Source: Byssothecium circinans (taxonomy: Eukaryota > Ascomycota > Dothideomycetes > Pleosporales > Massarinaceae). Taken from it: a stretch of 64,000 nucleotides of DNA. Numbering within the stretch: position 1 is the first letter of the stretch; every line of letters starts with the position of its first letter. This document shows, in pieces, positions 22,352 through 32,094 of this stretch. Location: contig ML976985.1 in NCBI GenBank assembly GCA_010015675.1, forward strand, positions 124,001-188,000, in the 5' to 3' direction. The notes below the pieces were generated by a model. It saw nothing but the letters and a program-made list of their open reading frames with translations. It did not search any database and was not told the DNA's origin. Position numbers and translations under genes: made by a program.

Positions 22352-22646
22352 AATACTCAGTGTATGTCTGACACTTCTTCTCTACTTTGTGTAACTAGAT
22401 AGACAGGACTCTATTCACTTGAGCGAGTCTGGCGTTTTTCCTTGCGGGTTGCTGTGACAAACCCTTAGAAAAACATAGATATCTCCTCACTCCCGTGCAA
22501 GGGAATGTGGAAACTTTAGATCATGTAAATTAGCACACATGTGCCATTGAAAATCAAATAAAAAGTTTCAAACAAGCGACAAAGTCATCTTCATTCACAG
22601 TGCTTTTCCTACTACAATATGTACAGTACATAACCACGCCATCTCA

Positions 22647-25169
22647 TCACTTATTACTCTTCCTCTTCTTTTTCTCCCTTTCATACTCTTTGTGGTCCCT
22701 TGCCCCTTCGCCTTGAATCTCCGCAATAATCCTGCGCTCCTTCTCCTCATATTTCCTATCCTTCTCCTTCTTCTCCCGAAGCCTCTCCCGCGCAATGAAA
22801 TTCGCATCCTTGCGCAACTCACGCATGGCTCCCTTCTTTTCCCGCCTATATTCTTTCCGAAGTTTCGCCGCCTCTGCGCGCTCCTTGTCCGGATCGTAGT
22901 GTTTAGTTGGATCAAATGTTTCTTCAAACTTGGGAATGTTGGATTTGATGGGCAAAGCACGGTGATTGTGTAGGACTTGTGGGCGGCGGTGGAGACGTGC
23001 GTTTTGGATAAGGATGGTTAGGCGCTGGTGGGTGGGTTTTTGGGAGACGGTGAGGAGTGGCTGTAGGAGGGGCGTGAAGATTTCGATAAAGGAAGGGGTG
23101 TTGGACCAGAGGGTGGCGGCTATGAGGATGTTCTGGACGTGGGAGGTTAAGAGGGCGGGAGTCGTGTGGGGTGATTTGAGGCAGAGAATCGTGTAGCGGA
23201 TAAGCTCGGGGATGTAGCGCTTGGAAAGGTGTTGGTAGTGGAGGCAGAGTGCGCCAATGAAGGCTCCTGTTGCGATGTCCTTTGCGGATGTGGGAGTCGT
23301 CAAGCCGAGCCAGCGTGCCATGAGGGTGATCGCTGGTGTTACGACCTGGTGAAAGTGATCTGATGTGGGGTAGATCGATCCAATGGCGGTCAGAATGGTC
23401 AGATCCCCGGGCGTCGGGTAGTTCGAAACATGGAGCTTCTTGAGATGTTCCCTAAATTGCGTAGCGATGGCCACAGGGTACGAACGAGAAAGGGAGTGAA
23501 CATGTCGGATGACAGAATCTACGACGTTGAGAGGGGCAGCGGGAGTCTGATTGGACAAATACGAGATATGGTCGACAAGTGCGCATGCAAAATCTGCGAG
23601 TTTCTCCTTGTTGTCAGGGTGTAGACCTGCGTGATAGAGCGCTCTGACCCGCTGCACAGCAGTTGGGAAATCGGCAACGGCGACAGCTTTGAAGACCTTC
23701 AGAAGCTCTTCATGTGAACGTGGGCAAGCATAGGTGTACGCAAGCTTTGATGATTGATCAGGTCCAATCGTGAGCACACCGTTCACGGCTTTGGGCTGCT
23801 TTGTTGTCTCTAGCCGGACGCTCTCGAGAAAGTCGTCTTCCTCATCCGCCGCCATAGTACTGTCAACTTCAGATGCATCATTAGACTCGTCTCCAGAGGC
23901 TAGATCGGCTTCGGAGTCACTGGCAATCAGATCATCGTCTAAGAGAAAGTCGTCCTCATCGTCCACGCCCTCCGGTCGGCTATACTGCTCCACAGGACCT
24001 CCTAGCCCAAATTCAGCTGCGTCGTCGCGAATGCTCTCCCTGTCGTCATCTTCGTTTTGTGGCTTCCGAATTACATCTTCATCTTCATCGCTCGTCGGTT
24101 CACCCTTCATTCGGCGCATCCGTTTCTCCTCGAGCGACCTGAGCTTCTCAGCTTCCTCCTGTGCTTTTTCCTCCTCCGTTTTGGTACGCTCTGTGGGCTT
24201 CGATCGCTGGTCGTACAGCATCTGCCGCACACGAGCATCATATTCCTTGTCCGCTTCCCCTCGCGACCTGCCCTCTAGAAGCAAGGCTCTATCGGGGTTG
24301 ATGCCGAAATCAGATTTGGCGGCTTCTTTGGATGACTCGGGCACAACAGCTTGCTTGCTCACGTGCCCTCTCAAAGCGGCGAGAACATCATTGAGATCTT
24401 TGTCGAGCTCTTCTCGCAAATCATCGTCGTCCTCCTTCTGCTGTTGTCGCTCGTACTTGTGCATCTTTGACTTCGCAACGACTTCCTTCATGACCTCAGC
24501 CTTGCTCTTCTTCCTATCCGGTTGCTCCTCCGCGCCATCTTCCACATTATCCTCATCGTCAGAGTCTCTCCGTCTCTTTCTTTGTTTTAGAAAGCCGTCC
24601 TCCCCGCCGTCACTCGAGCCGCTCACGCTCGCTGCATCATAATCGTCTTTCCCGAGATCGTCTTCGTCAAATTGCAACGCTTGTCCGCCGTGCGTAAGGT
24701 CAAATTGGTCATCATCCTCCTCCAGGTCAAACATGTTTCCTCCCCTCTTCCTCTGCTGCTCTCGCTCGAACCGCGCCATCATCTTGTCCTCCAAGCTCAT
24801 TGTCGGGTCATCTTCACCGATTCGCCTGTCCAATATCCCGCCCATTTTATTTTTCTTGCTCATCTCCGGCAACAGCGTCTTCCTCCTTGTCTCTTCACCC
24901 TGGCTCTTCGTGATGCCTGGTCGGCCCAAAATTCTCGTCTTCGCATCTTGACGCTGATTCGACACGTAGTCGTGCTTTTTGGGACGCGCAAGGTGCTTGA
25001 ATTCGAAGGGATTGAACGATTCGCGGATCGAGGCGAGAGCGGCGGCTTTTTTGGCGTGTTGGTCGGCATTCTTGGATTGCGATTTCTTCTGCTTTTTTGA
25101 CTTTTGCGGGCCGGTGATGCCTTGCTCGCGGAGCGAGGCTTTGAGCCGTTTGAGCTGAGAAGGAGGCAT
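22647..25169 (-). CDS. NOP14: Nucleolar complex protein 14 (90S pre-ribosome factor)
   Basis: Single exon, 840 aa, read from the ATG at 25169 (MPPSQLKRLKASLREQGITG). An in-frame extension to 25226 is possible but less typical. Nop14 is a component of the small-subunit processome required for 18S rRNA maturation and 40S assembly. Conserved blocks seen: NPFEFKHLARPKKHDYV near the start, GGILDRRIGEDDPTMSLEDK, long acidic Asp/Glu/Ser tracts in the middle, a helical repeat region around YTYACPRSHEELLKVF, and the very basic C-terminal KLRKEYRREKKGAMRELRKD, which ends in Lys/Arg-rich nuclear-localisation sequence. It shares a 300-bp divergent promoter with the small helical protein gene. Confidence 0.95.
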   Translation of the reverse strand: MPPSQLKRLKASLREQGITGPQKSKKQKKSQSKNADQHAKKAAALASIRESFNPFEFKHLARPKKHDYVSNQRQDAKTRILGRPGITKSQGEETRRKTLLPEMSKKNKMGGILDRRIGEDDPTMSLEDKMMARFEREQQRKRGGNMFDLEEDDDQFDLTHGGQALQFDEDDLGKDDYDAASVSGSSDGGEDGFLKQRKRRRDSDDEDNVEDGAEEQPDRKKSKAEVMKEVVAKSKMHKYERQQQKEDDDDLREELDKDLNDVLAALRGHVSKQAVVPESSKEAAKSDFGINPDRALLLEGRSRGEADKEYDARVRQMLYDQRSKPTERTKTEEEKAQEEAEKLRSLEEKRMRRMKGEPTSDEDEDVIRKPQNEDDDRESIRDDAAEFGLGGPVEQYSRPEGVDDEDDFLLDDDLIASDSEADLASGDESNDASEVDSTMAADEEDDFLESVRLETTKQPKAVNGVLTIGPDQSSKLAYTYACPRSHEELLKVFKAVAVADFPTAVQRVRALYHAGLHPDNKEKLADFACALVDHISYLSNQTPAAPLNVVDSVIRHVHSLSRSYPVAIATQFREHLKKLHVSNYPTPGDLTILTAIGSIYPTSDHFHQVVTPAITLMARWLGLTTPTSAKDIATGAFIGALCLHYQHLSKRYIPELIRYTILCLKSPHTTPALLTSHVQNILIAATLWSNTPSFIEIFTPLLQPLLTVSQKPTHQRLTILIQNARLHRRPQVLHNHRALPIKSNIPKFEETFDPTKHYDPDKERAEAAKLRKEYRREKKGAMRELRKDANFIARERLREKKEKDRKYEEKERRIIAEIQGEGARDHKEYEREKKKRKSNK

Positions 25170-25348
25170 TGCAGGCGCTTTCAATTTCGACCAAGCGAAA
25201 GCGGGTTCCGTCGAGTGAGTGCACAAGAATCACTTCGCGATGGGAGCGCAACTGGACGTTGGAAAATTCGAGCCAAGATTTCGCAACCGCCGTTAGTAGC
25301 ACACACCGCCTTCCCCTTTCAGCTAGGCGCAAAAGACCCCTGCTTACC

Positions 25349-25408
25349 ATGGATGCAGCTCGCGACAACATCATTCACATGGGCTGCTCGTTTAAAGACA
25401 CAGCGTAA
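25349..25408 (+). other. Possible upstream ORF (19 codons)
   Basis: An ATG in strong context (ACCATGG) opens a 19-codon frame that stops at 25408, 61 bases before the start of the next gene. If transcribed with that gene it would be an upstream ORF able to reduce translation. Transcript ends are unknown. Confidence 0.3.
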
Positions 25409-25469
25409 CGCAGTGTCAGATGGCGACACGTACACATGCCTCACATATGATGAGAGCATCTCGCCCACG

Positions 25470-26132
25470 ATGGCGCCTACGATGATACAGGACCGCTATC
25501 TCTGGCTCGGCCTAGGTATATCCACCAGGCCTCCTCTCCACCTACCCGCTAACATATACGTAGGCGTCTTCACTTTCGTGGCCGTTAAAGCCATCGCCCA
25601 CGGTCTCCGCCATATCGTCGACCTCACCGAAGTCCGTCACTACTTTCCGCTTCCCCAGCTGCAACCTCCCAACACCAGCTCCCCGCGCTCCAACCAAGAT
25701 AGCATCAAGACCGACTCTCTGACCACGCTCGCAACATGCAATAACATCGAGATCCGCCGCGCAGCAACTAAGATTCTCTGCGACCGCTTTGAAAGTCATC
25801 CTACCGCCTGGAAACTTCTGTACCGCGACCTCAAGAGCAAGGATGCAGAGACACTTCACCGTGCGCAGTTGGCCATCCACTTGCTGGCTGATAATGATTC
25901 GTTGAGGCATATGGGAGGAAGTAAATTTATTCCGGACTATTCACAATGGCTGGCTAATGGAGGCCATGCAGGAGCTGGAAGTGCGGTGCCGAGAAGTTCG
26001 GGGATCCGGGATCCTGAGGAGCTGGAGTTGAGGAGACGTAGGAGGGAAGCCATGGTCATCAACGAGGGGGATAGGCCAGTCAGTCAAGAGGATGTTTTTA
26101 TGAGGGATGGGCATGGGTTTCTTCATAGCTGA
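25470..26132 (+). CDS. Unknown protein with N-terminal membrane segment and helical C-terminus
   Basis: Exons 25470..25515 and 25564..26132 give 204 aa. The 48-nt intron has donor GTATAT, branch GCTAAC and acceptor CGTAG. It is in frame and has no stop, so an unspliced reading is possible, but splicing creates a smooth hydrophobic helix: WLGLGVFTFVAVKAIAHGL at about residues 12-30. After it comes HIVDLTEVRHYFPLPQ, then a helix-turn-helix pattern (LATCNNIEIRRAATKILCDR) resembling one armadillo-like repeat, then a basic EELELRRRRREAMVI and a terminal DVFMRDGHGFLHS. I do not recognise the family. The layout suggests a small protein anchored in an organelle membrane with a helical cytosolic or matrix domain. 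Divergent from NOP14. Confidence 0.75.
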   Translation: MAPTMIQDRYLWLGLGISTRPPLHLPANIYVGVFTFVAVKAIAHGLRHIVDLTEVRHYFPLPQLQPPNTSSPRSNQDSIKTDSLTTLATCNNIEIRRAATKILCDRFESHPTAWKLLYRDLKSKDAETLHRAQLAIHLLADNDSLRHMGGSKFIPDYSQWLANGGHAGAGSAVPRSSGIRDPEELELRRRRREAMVINEGDRPVSQEDVFMRDGHGFLHS

Positions 26133-26882
26133 TAGCGAACCGATTTTCCGGATTTAGAGTTGGGGTTGTGCATGTTTACCCTTGCCTACACGCTTCTGGC
26201 CAAAATTATGGGTGTGGAGATCGTGCAAGACTCAGCATGATATATATTGTAGAGTACTCTAATAGAGCCTAGACTCAGTGGGTTATGTAGATGGTACTCT
26301 GAACGCAAATGATATCGCGAACATCATCTCACCTCACCATTCCATTTAATCTTGGAACAACCTTAGAAGAAACCTAAGTTCAAAGAACGCGCAACTCACA
26401 CTAATGCATAGCTGTCGGTTAGTCAATCACACAGATATCACCATCACACAAAGCATAATGCAGATGTTGAGTAGAAAAAGCAGACCTTCTGTGATGAAGC
26501 GTCCGCAAAATTTGCCTCATACGCTGCGAGGACTTGTACAATTCGGGTATCTAAAGCAAAACAATCAATCAATCTGGCGTAATGCCCAAATGCAAGAAAC
26601 TCCTCCCAATGCGTGTGATTCCCAGCCATTCCCGGGTGGATAACGCCAATGCTTCGCTGATATACATAAAAAAAACCTGCTGTAAACACTTTGCGCGGTA
26701 AAATAGATGCGCTCCTGTTTTTGCCGATTGTTCCCGTATCGAATTCGTTCGTTCCAGCCGACTCGTGTACCGATGGTTGAGATTGTCGTGGTCGTGATTG
26801 ATAATTTTCTCGGAAGAGCAGACCACTCATTGCGGGATGATGCTCAGCAAACAGTGACACCTTCCATCGTGTCAATCGACTC
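26133..26882. other. Intergenic, convergent 3' ends
   Basis: This lies between the 3' ends of the helical-protein gene and the Mex67-like gene. Open frames on the minus strand extend into it from the Mex67 coding region in another frame and are not genes. I looked for a remnant of an NTF2-like domain here and saw none. Confidence 0.5.
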
Positions 26883-28088
26883 CTAATCGAAAGACTCTGA
26901 TGGCAGGTTGTCCTTCTGAGCGAGGAAGAGCTGAGCGGCAGTGTCGATGTCCCATCCTCCTGCTTCCAAGCACTGCACCGCGAGCTCACGCTTGAGGTTG
27001 GTCTCCTTCTGGACGTAGGCAATCATGTCCTCCTGCTCTAGTGTGAAGCCAGAGACAGGGGCAACTGGTGCTGCTGGGATGATCGCCGGTCCGTTCGTGG
27101 TTGCATTCGTTGTTGCCGAGGGTTCGGGACGGACTTGGACGCCGTTCAAGATGCGAAGTTTAGGGAACCATGAGATAAGTTCCTCCTCCCAGCCCGCCTG
27201 AGCAATCTCAATGATCAAATGCTCGAGGAAGCGGAATCGATTCTTGAAAGCCTTGAGGTCCTTGATGCTGGCGAACTTGTTGCCGGAAAGGTCGAGATTG
27301 CGAATGTGGGGCAGCTTTATCGCGAGAGACTTGATGATCTCGACGTTGGGAAGGTTGTTGCCGCTGAGGGTGACGCTGTTGATGACCTCGCGCTTGTCTT
27401 GACCTGCGGTCTCCAGGGTTTTCTGGCAGATGACCATGAGCGCAGGAAAGAACTTCGACTGCGTTACTTCCGAATTGAACATTCCAGACTTGGCCACCTC
27501 TTCATCTTCAGCAATCGTGTTCAGGTTCAGAAGCTTGTCTTCCGCGTTGTATCGGCGCTGGAGAAAGTGTTTGAGCATGTCTGCGACCTCGGACGAAGAT
27601 TCTTTGTCCTCGGAGGTGTCCATGGCAGCCGTTGAAGTGTTGGGAGACTTGGCGCGAATGCCGGGCCCGGTAATAGTAAGCTTCTGCGAGCCGTGTGCCG
27701 AAGCGAATGAGAAGCCGTTGATTTTGCTGAAAGCGACGACATCTTCGGGGCGAACCCAGATGGTGAGAGTGGTGCCGGCTATGCGATGACGCTTGATCAT
27801 TTTCGGCGGCACATGACTCTTTGCGACATTTGCAGAGCGGCGGGAAGAGTGGCGTTCGAGGAAGCCGAGCAGCTTTGCCTTCTCCTTGTCGTCGGTCCAG
27901 CCCGTCACCTGAAGTTCGGTGAAGGGAGGAGTAGGTGCAGAGGTCTTGTGAGACGATCCGCTGTGAGCTCCGCGAGTAGAGCGGCCGGGCGATGCGCGAG
28001 GTGCTGAACTCATTGCAATATCTCCGTCGCGATCGCGGCGCTGGTGGTGTTTGCGGATGCCGCCGTGCGTGCGAGTAGGTCCCGGCAT
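26883..28088 (-). CDS. Mex67/NXF1-like mRNA export protein lacking the NTF2-like domain
   Basis: Single exon, 401 aa. Order: basic Gly/Arg/Ser N-terminus, an RNP-like region (VTGWTDDKEKAKLLGFL to KLTITGP), a leucine-rich-repeat region at about residues 200-320 (VTLSGNNLPNVEIIKSLAIK, IRNLDLSGNKFASIKDL, WFPKLRILNGVQV), a short Ala/Thr/Pro linker, and a C-terminal TAP-C/UBA-like domain (LEQEDMIAYVQKETNLKREL to CLEAGGWDIDTAAQLF). TAP-C binds FG repeats of nuclear pores. Canonical Mex67 has an NTF2-like domain of about 180 residues between the LRR and TAP-C that pairs with Mtr2; here only about 25 residues separate them. No frameshift or intron that could hide it is visible. This could be a divergent paralogue acting as an export adaptor or a regulator of the full-length factor. 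Family firm, role inferred. Confidence 0.85.
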   Translation of the reverse strand: MPGPTRTHGGIRKHHQRRDRDGDIAMSSAPRASPGRSTRGAHSGSSHKTSAPTPPFTELQVTGWTDDKEKAKLLGFLERHSSRRSANVAKSHVPPKMIKRHRIAGTTLTIWVRPEDVVAFSKINGFSFASAHGSQKLTITGPGIRAKSPNTSTAAMDTSEDKESSSEVADMLKHFLQRRYNAEDKLLNLNTIAEDEEVAKSGMFNSEVTQSKFFPALMVICQKTLETAGQDKREVINSVTLSGNNLPNVEIIKSLAIKLPHIRNLDLSGNKFASIKDLKAFKNRFRFLEHLIIEIAQAGWEEELISWFPKLRILNGVQVRPEPSATTNATTNGPAIIPAAPVAPVSGFTLEQEDMIAYVQKETNLKRELAVQCLEAGGWDIDTAAQLFLAQKDNLPSESFD

Positions 28089-29044
28089 GATGGCGGTCTT
28101 TTTGGGGTTGATATTGTGGTATTTCGTGAGTTCTTGTGCAGTTTTGTGCAGCTTTGAGCGTTTTTAAGCGTCTTTGAGCGCTGTTGTGTGGGTTTTGTGA
28201 GGTAGTAGTTTTGGGTTGTGGAGAGAGTTTTTCTGGAAGAAAAAAGGGCGGGCACAGCGATATTTATACTGGCCTAGCGCCGTTTGGTACCGGCCTTGGC
28301 TAGTGTGGACTTCATTCCCAACCGTTTGTTGCGATTACAATACCACGATCCCTATTGTTCGTGCTCAGCACGGGTCAAAGTGTAACCAATAATAGAGAAG
28401 TAAAATAAGATCTATGACTCTATGTCCGCCCCAGCCACGATCCTTGTCCAATAAGCCAACGGTAGATACAAAAGGAGGACGTGCAACCGACAGGTTTCCA
28501 AAGACAATGTCTGAGATATTTTTCATGACCTCAAGACCTACATGAGACCTATGCCGTAGTCTCATCAGAGAGAGCAGTACTCACAAAAATGAAAACTTGT
28601 GAGGTCCAATCGTGGGTAAGTCCATTGGTTTATGCAAATTCCACTCATCTGCCACTTCACTATAACTCACAAACATTCCATGATTAAGTGATTGAGCTAG
28701 CGGCATGATTGATTCCTATTACTCAGTCTCAATAGGCAACAATAGCCTGCCGCGCAACAGCTACGCAGTAGCTTGGCGGATACACCGTATCACTTCTCTA
28801 TAAGATGGACTATTCAGAGCATGCTACCCATATGACTGAATAAACATGGTCAGCCCTAATCCAATTCTAAAAAAGCAGTTCCTCAAATGATGTTGCCCTC
28901 TGCTCGAGACCCCCTGCCACTTTTCCGCGACGGGACGGATACCCCACTACCCCACCATGCCGTCGATGCGCCTTCGACAACCCCTCCACAACACACACAC
29001 ACAACTACCCTCCCGATCAACTGCGACTCCCTCCACACTCGACC
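28089..29044. other. Divergent intergenic region, Mex67-like / TMA22
   Basis: A 956-bp region between divergent start codons. The part near 28130-28200 has repeated TTTGAGCG / TTTTAAGCG motifs in the probable Mex67-like leader. No gene is recognised in the remainder. Confidence 0.5.
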
Positions 29045-29817
29045 ATGGCCACAGAGACATATCCCAAGACGGTGCTTTACTGCGGAGGTAAGACAAGCTT
29101 TATCGTCTAGCGCAGAAACATGCTAACAATGCACAGTCTGCACGCTACCACCAGAAGTAGGTACGATCCCGAGCTGCTTTGCGACTTCAATAATTGACTG
29201 ACCGTCTTCATCCAGTACTGTGAATTCGGCGGCACGACGAAGAAGTGTGAAGAGTGGCTAAAGGCAAACCACCCCAGCATACACTCGAAGCTCTACTCGC
29301 AAGGTACATACAGCACTCCCGGAGACCACGCGTGCATTTGCTTCAACCTTCTTACCAGCACATCCACCACTCTGGGGCTACTGACGTTCTGACCACTTCC
29401 ACAGAAGCGATAGAGCAAAATCTCGCCTCCCTCTCCATCGACGCTCAGAAACGCGCAGAGAAAGACTCACAGAAGAAAGCCGCAAAGGCCGAAGCCGCCT
29501 CCGCCCGCGCCGCCGAGACACGCGCCTCGTCCAAGATCCTCATCAAGCGCATCGAGCGCAATAAACGCAAGTACGTCACCGCGGTACAAGGTTTGGAGGC
29601 CTTTGGCCTGGACATCAAGAAGGTGGCTAAGGACTTCGGGAAGAAATTCGCGACGGGGTCGAGCGTGACCAAGATACCGGGCGGCGGCGACGAGATCACA
29701 GTACAAGGTGACTTGAGTGAAGACATTTTCGAGTACATCGAGGAGAACTACAAGGACGTGCCGGTGGATAACCTGGAGATGGTAGAGGACAAGAAAAAGA
29801 AGAAAGCGGATGGATGA
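29045..29817 (+). CDS. TMA22: Translation machinery-associated protein 22 (DENR homologue)
   Basis: Exons 29045..29087, 29137..29156, 29216..29303 and 29405..29817 give 187 aa. DENR/TMA22 works with MCT-1/TMA20 to recycle 40S subunits and assist re-initiation. The N-terminal zinc-binding region has paired cysteines: VLYCGVCTLPPEYCEFGG, then KKCEEWL. A charged Ala/Lys linker follows, then a C-terminal SUI1/eIF1-like domain from about residue 95 (ILIKRIERNKRKYVTAVQGL, AKDFGKKFATGSSV, GDEITVQGDLSEDI). The second exon is only 20 nt (CTLPPE plus the end of a Val codon), but without it the zinc motif is broken, so it is well supported. The C-terminus is a Lys-rich tail. Confidence 0.95.
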
Positions 29818-30049
29818 ACGGGGGGACGTCTGTAGGGGTTAAGTGAGGTCCGACGTTGTAAGGGGGTCAGTGGAGCATGAGGTTATCCCAAAGGCAAGGA
29901 GCCAAGGCATAAGCATTGGAGGGGGATAACTCGCAAAGACCGCAGTATGCGATGGCAGGGCAGCCTGGAGAGTCCTGACACGGTACACGCCAAGACCATC
30001 ATGCAGAAGCCTTTTATTAAAACGTCATACCTGAAATGAAAAAATTGTT

Positions 30050-31882
30050 CTACAGCCCATCTCCAATCCTTTCTGTGGTCGTCAACAGCCACACTTTTGG
30101 TTCCATCTTGACCTCCGCCCACCAGCCCCTAAAAACGCTCTCCCTAAACAGTCTCTCTACCCTCTTCCACATTGCTGCGACCCGAGATGTCCACCTCTTA
30201 GCCATGTACTCCTCCCACCCCACATCATCCAGCGGCACAACCGTGCCCCCACTCTTTTCCCCAGGCTTTAGTATTCTCACTCCACTGAAACCATACGCGA
30301 CCCAGCTAGTCTCCCAGCTTCCAATCGCCTTCTCTGGTCTCTCCGTCAGCGCAAATTTGAATTGGTCCCAGAACATCGGATCATGCAACTTCTCCGGTTC
30401 CTCAGTCTTGTCGTAGGTCCAAGCTCGATTATTTAGCGCCTTTTGTGCTTCCAACACGTCCAGGATAGTCTGGTTAGCATTGTGATTTTCTAGGAAGCGC
30501 GTGGCACCGGTCTGGCAAGCGAGATTGTCGAGGTGGACAGTGTTACGGCGACCGTGTTCGAGACCCTTTTGGCCGTAGAGCTGGTACAAGGCTTCGCCTC
30601 CGGGGTAGTTGAGGCTCGATACTGCGAGCAGCGCTGTCGATGCAGCAAAGGATACGAGGACTGATACCGCGAGAGTGAAGCTAAGGAAAGCGTAGACGAT
30701 GGATTTGGCGCGTCGTGTCCAGATCCATGCTGCCCCTGCTGCGGCGATGGCAGTCAGGCCCGGGATCACGTAGATGATGAATCGCCATTCCTTGTGGGGG
30801 AGCAAGCTATAAAGGCCGACAAATGATAGGATGGGAACGAGGAGATCGAGGCTTCGCCTTCGAGTAGCACCATTGAGTACTGCAATGGGAATGCATAGCA
30901 AGTATGTAGCCGGATTTAGCATCAAGCGTGGTAGGGCGTTGGCAAAGTAGAAATGCCAGGGTGACACACCCCAGTCCGCAGAATGGCCGAGGATGGTGTT
31001 GTAATAGAAGGCTGTCCACTCAGGCCATAGCGGAAATGATTGCCAGAAGAAAGAGTCAATAGGAATGGTGCATAGGAGGCCAATAACAGCACCAGCGAGA
31101 CCGGCAGGGATGATGATCTTGGTGATGGAGATTCTTCGTGTAACGAAGAGGTAGAGCGTGAGTGTACCCACTAAGATGGCGAGCTCAGAGCGGAAAACCA
31201 CACCGGCAAAGGTGAGGAGATACAAACTTAGTCTGTAGCCTCTTGGAACAGCGGTGCTGCTCCAAGGCGTGGAATATGCGTTTAGTAGACTTTGCAATGC
31301 CAGCGTGCCTAGAAGGATTGATTAGCCTGATGGAAGGACTATATGATGAGAGGACTTACTGAAAACAAAAGCGAACATGTTCGGCAGTGTGCGTGACGCA
31401 TAATATATCACATGGAATTGGCTTGCTTGGAATAAAGCATACCATACTCCTGCGCTTGTGCCGAAGGTCTTTTGCACGCTCCTACTGAATGCAATGAGGG
31501 CGATGCTATTCAAACTGCCAAGTACGCCTCTGACTGTTGGATAATTGTCAGCTATGGAGTCATTGTATTACAGATATCCTGATTCCTTACCCAATAACTG
31601 CAAACTTGCAGGCGAACTGAAAAAGCCCACGAATGGCCTAGACAGCCCGCTCAACAACAACGCGCCAACGAACGTCCTCGGCACGCTCCCTGGGAAAGAA
31701 ACATGATCATAGTTGGCCGTGAAGAACTGATCTTCATTCTCAGATGGGATGCCGTATATCAAAATATCGTGGACGGCTTGTATATTGAACGATTCTTCGA
31801 CTTTCGTGTATGGTGAGACGAATAGGTGGATCAAAATAAAAGTCGGAATCAGCAAGTAAACAAGCAATTCAAACCGAACCAT
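30050..31882 (-). CDS. ALG12: ALG12 alpha-1,6-mannosyltransferase (GT22 family)
   Basis: Minus-strand exons 31882..31591, 31533..31360 and 31308..30050 give 574 aa, with introns of 57 and 51 nt. ALG12 adds the eighth mannose (alpha-1,6) to the lipid-linked oligosaccharide in the ER lumen, using dolichol-phosphate mannose. The luminal loop after the first membrane helix carries the GT22 signature YTKVEESFNIQAVHDILIYG and then YDHVSFPGSVPRTFVG. Many hydrophobic helices follow (for example SLYLLTFAGVVFRSELAIL), with HKEWRFIIYVIPGL, the conserved 'HKExRF' motif of this family, in exon 3. The start is MVRFELLVYLL; a longer reading begins at a non-ATG codon. It shares a 212-bp divergent promoter with PFA4. 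Confidence 0.95.
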
Positions 31883-32094
31883 GGCATCAGAAGCTCTCCA
31901 AAGACCTTTCGAAAAGGCCGGACTCTTCAATGAAGGGAAATGGTGATGAGGTTGGTGTTGAAGCAATGCAGGTTTGAGCAATGACGATCAACTACAGAAC
32001 AAGAACCAATCACGTGCTGAGGCGGCTGCCCACGCTAAAGATGCCGCGCAGATCCCGAACATCAGACCTCACCTCCAGACTGTTTCTCTGACCG
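31883..32094. promoter_or_regulatory. Compact divergent promoter, ALG12 / PFA4
   Basis: Only 212 bp separate the two start codons, so both promoters and leaders must overlap or abut. No TATA box is evident. Confidence 0.5.

Noticed and set aside
23770..24642. 290-codon Ser-rich + strand frame opposite NOP14
   Set aside because: It is the antisense reading of the Asp/Glu/Lys-rich NOP14 middle region, which always yields Ser/Leu/Phe-rich frames.
27187..27230. Possible intron within the Mex67-like LRR region
   Set aside because: An intron-like 3' end (TTGCTCAG) is visible on the minus strand, but no GT or GC donor lies close enough upstream in phase, and the open frame continues naturally into WEEELISWFPKL.
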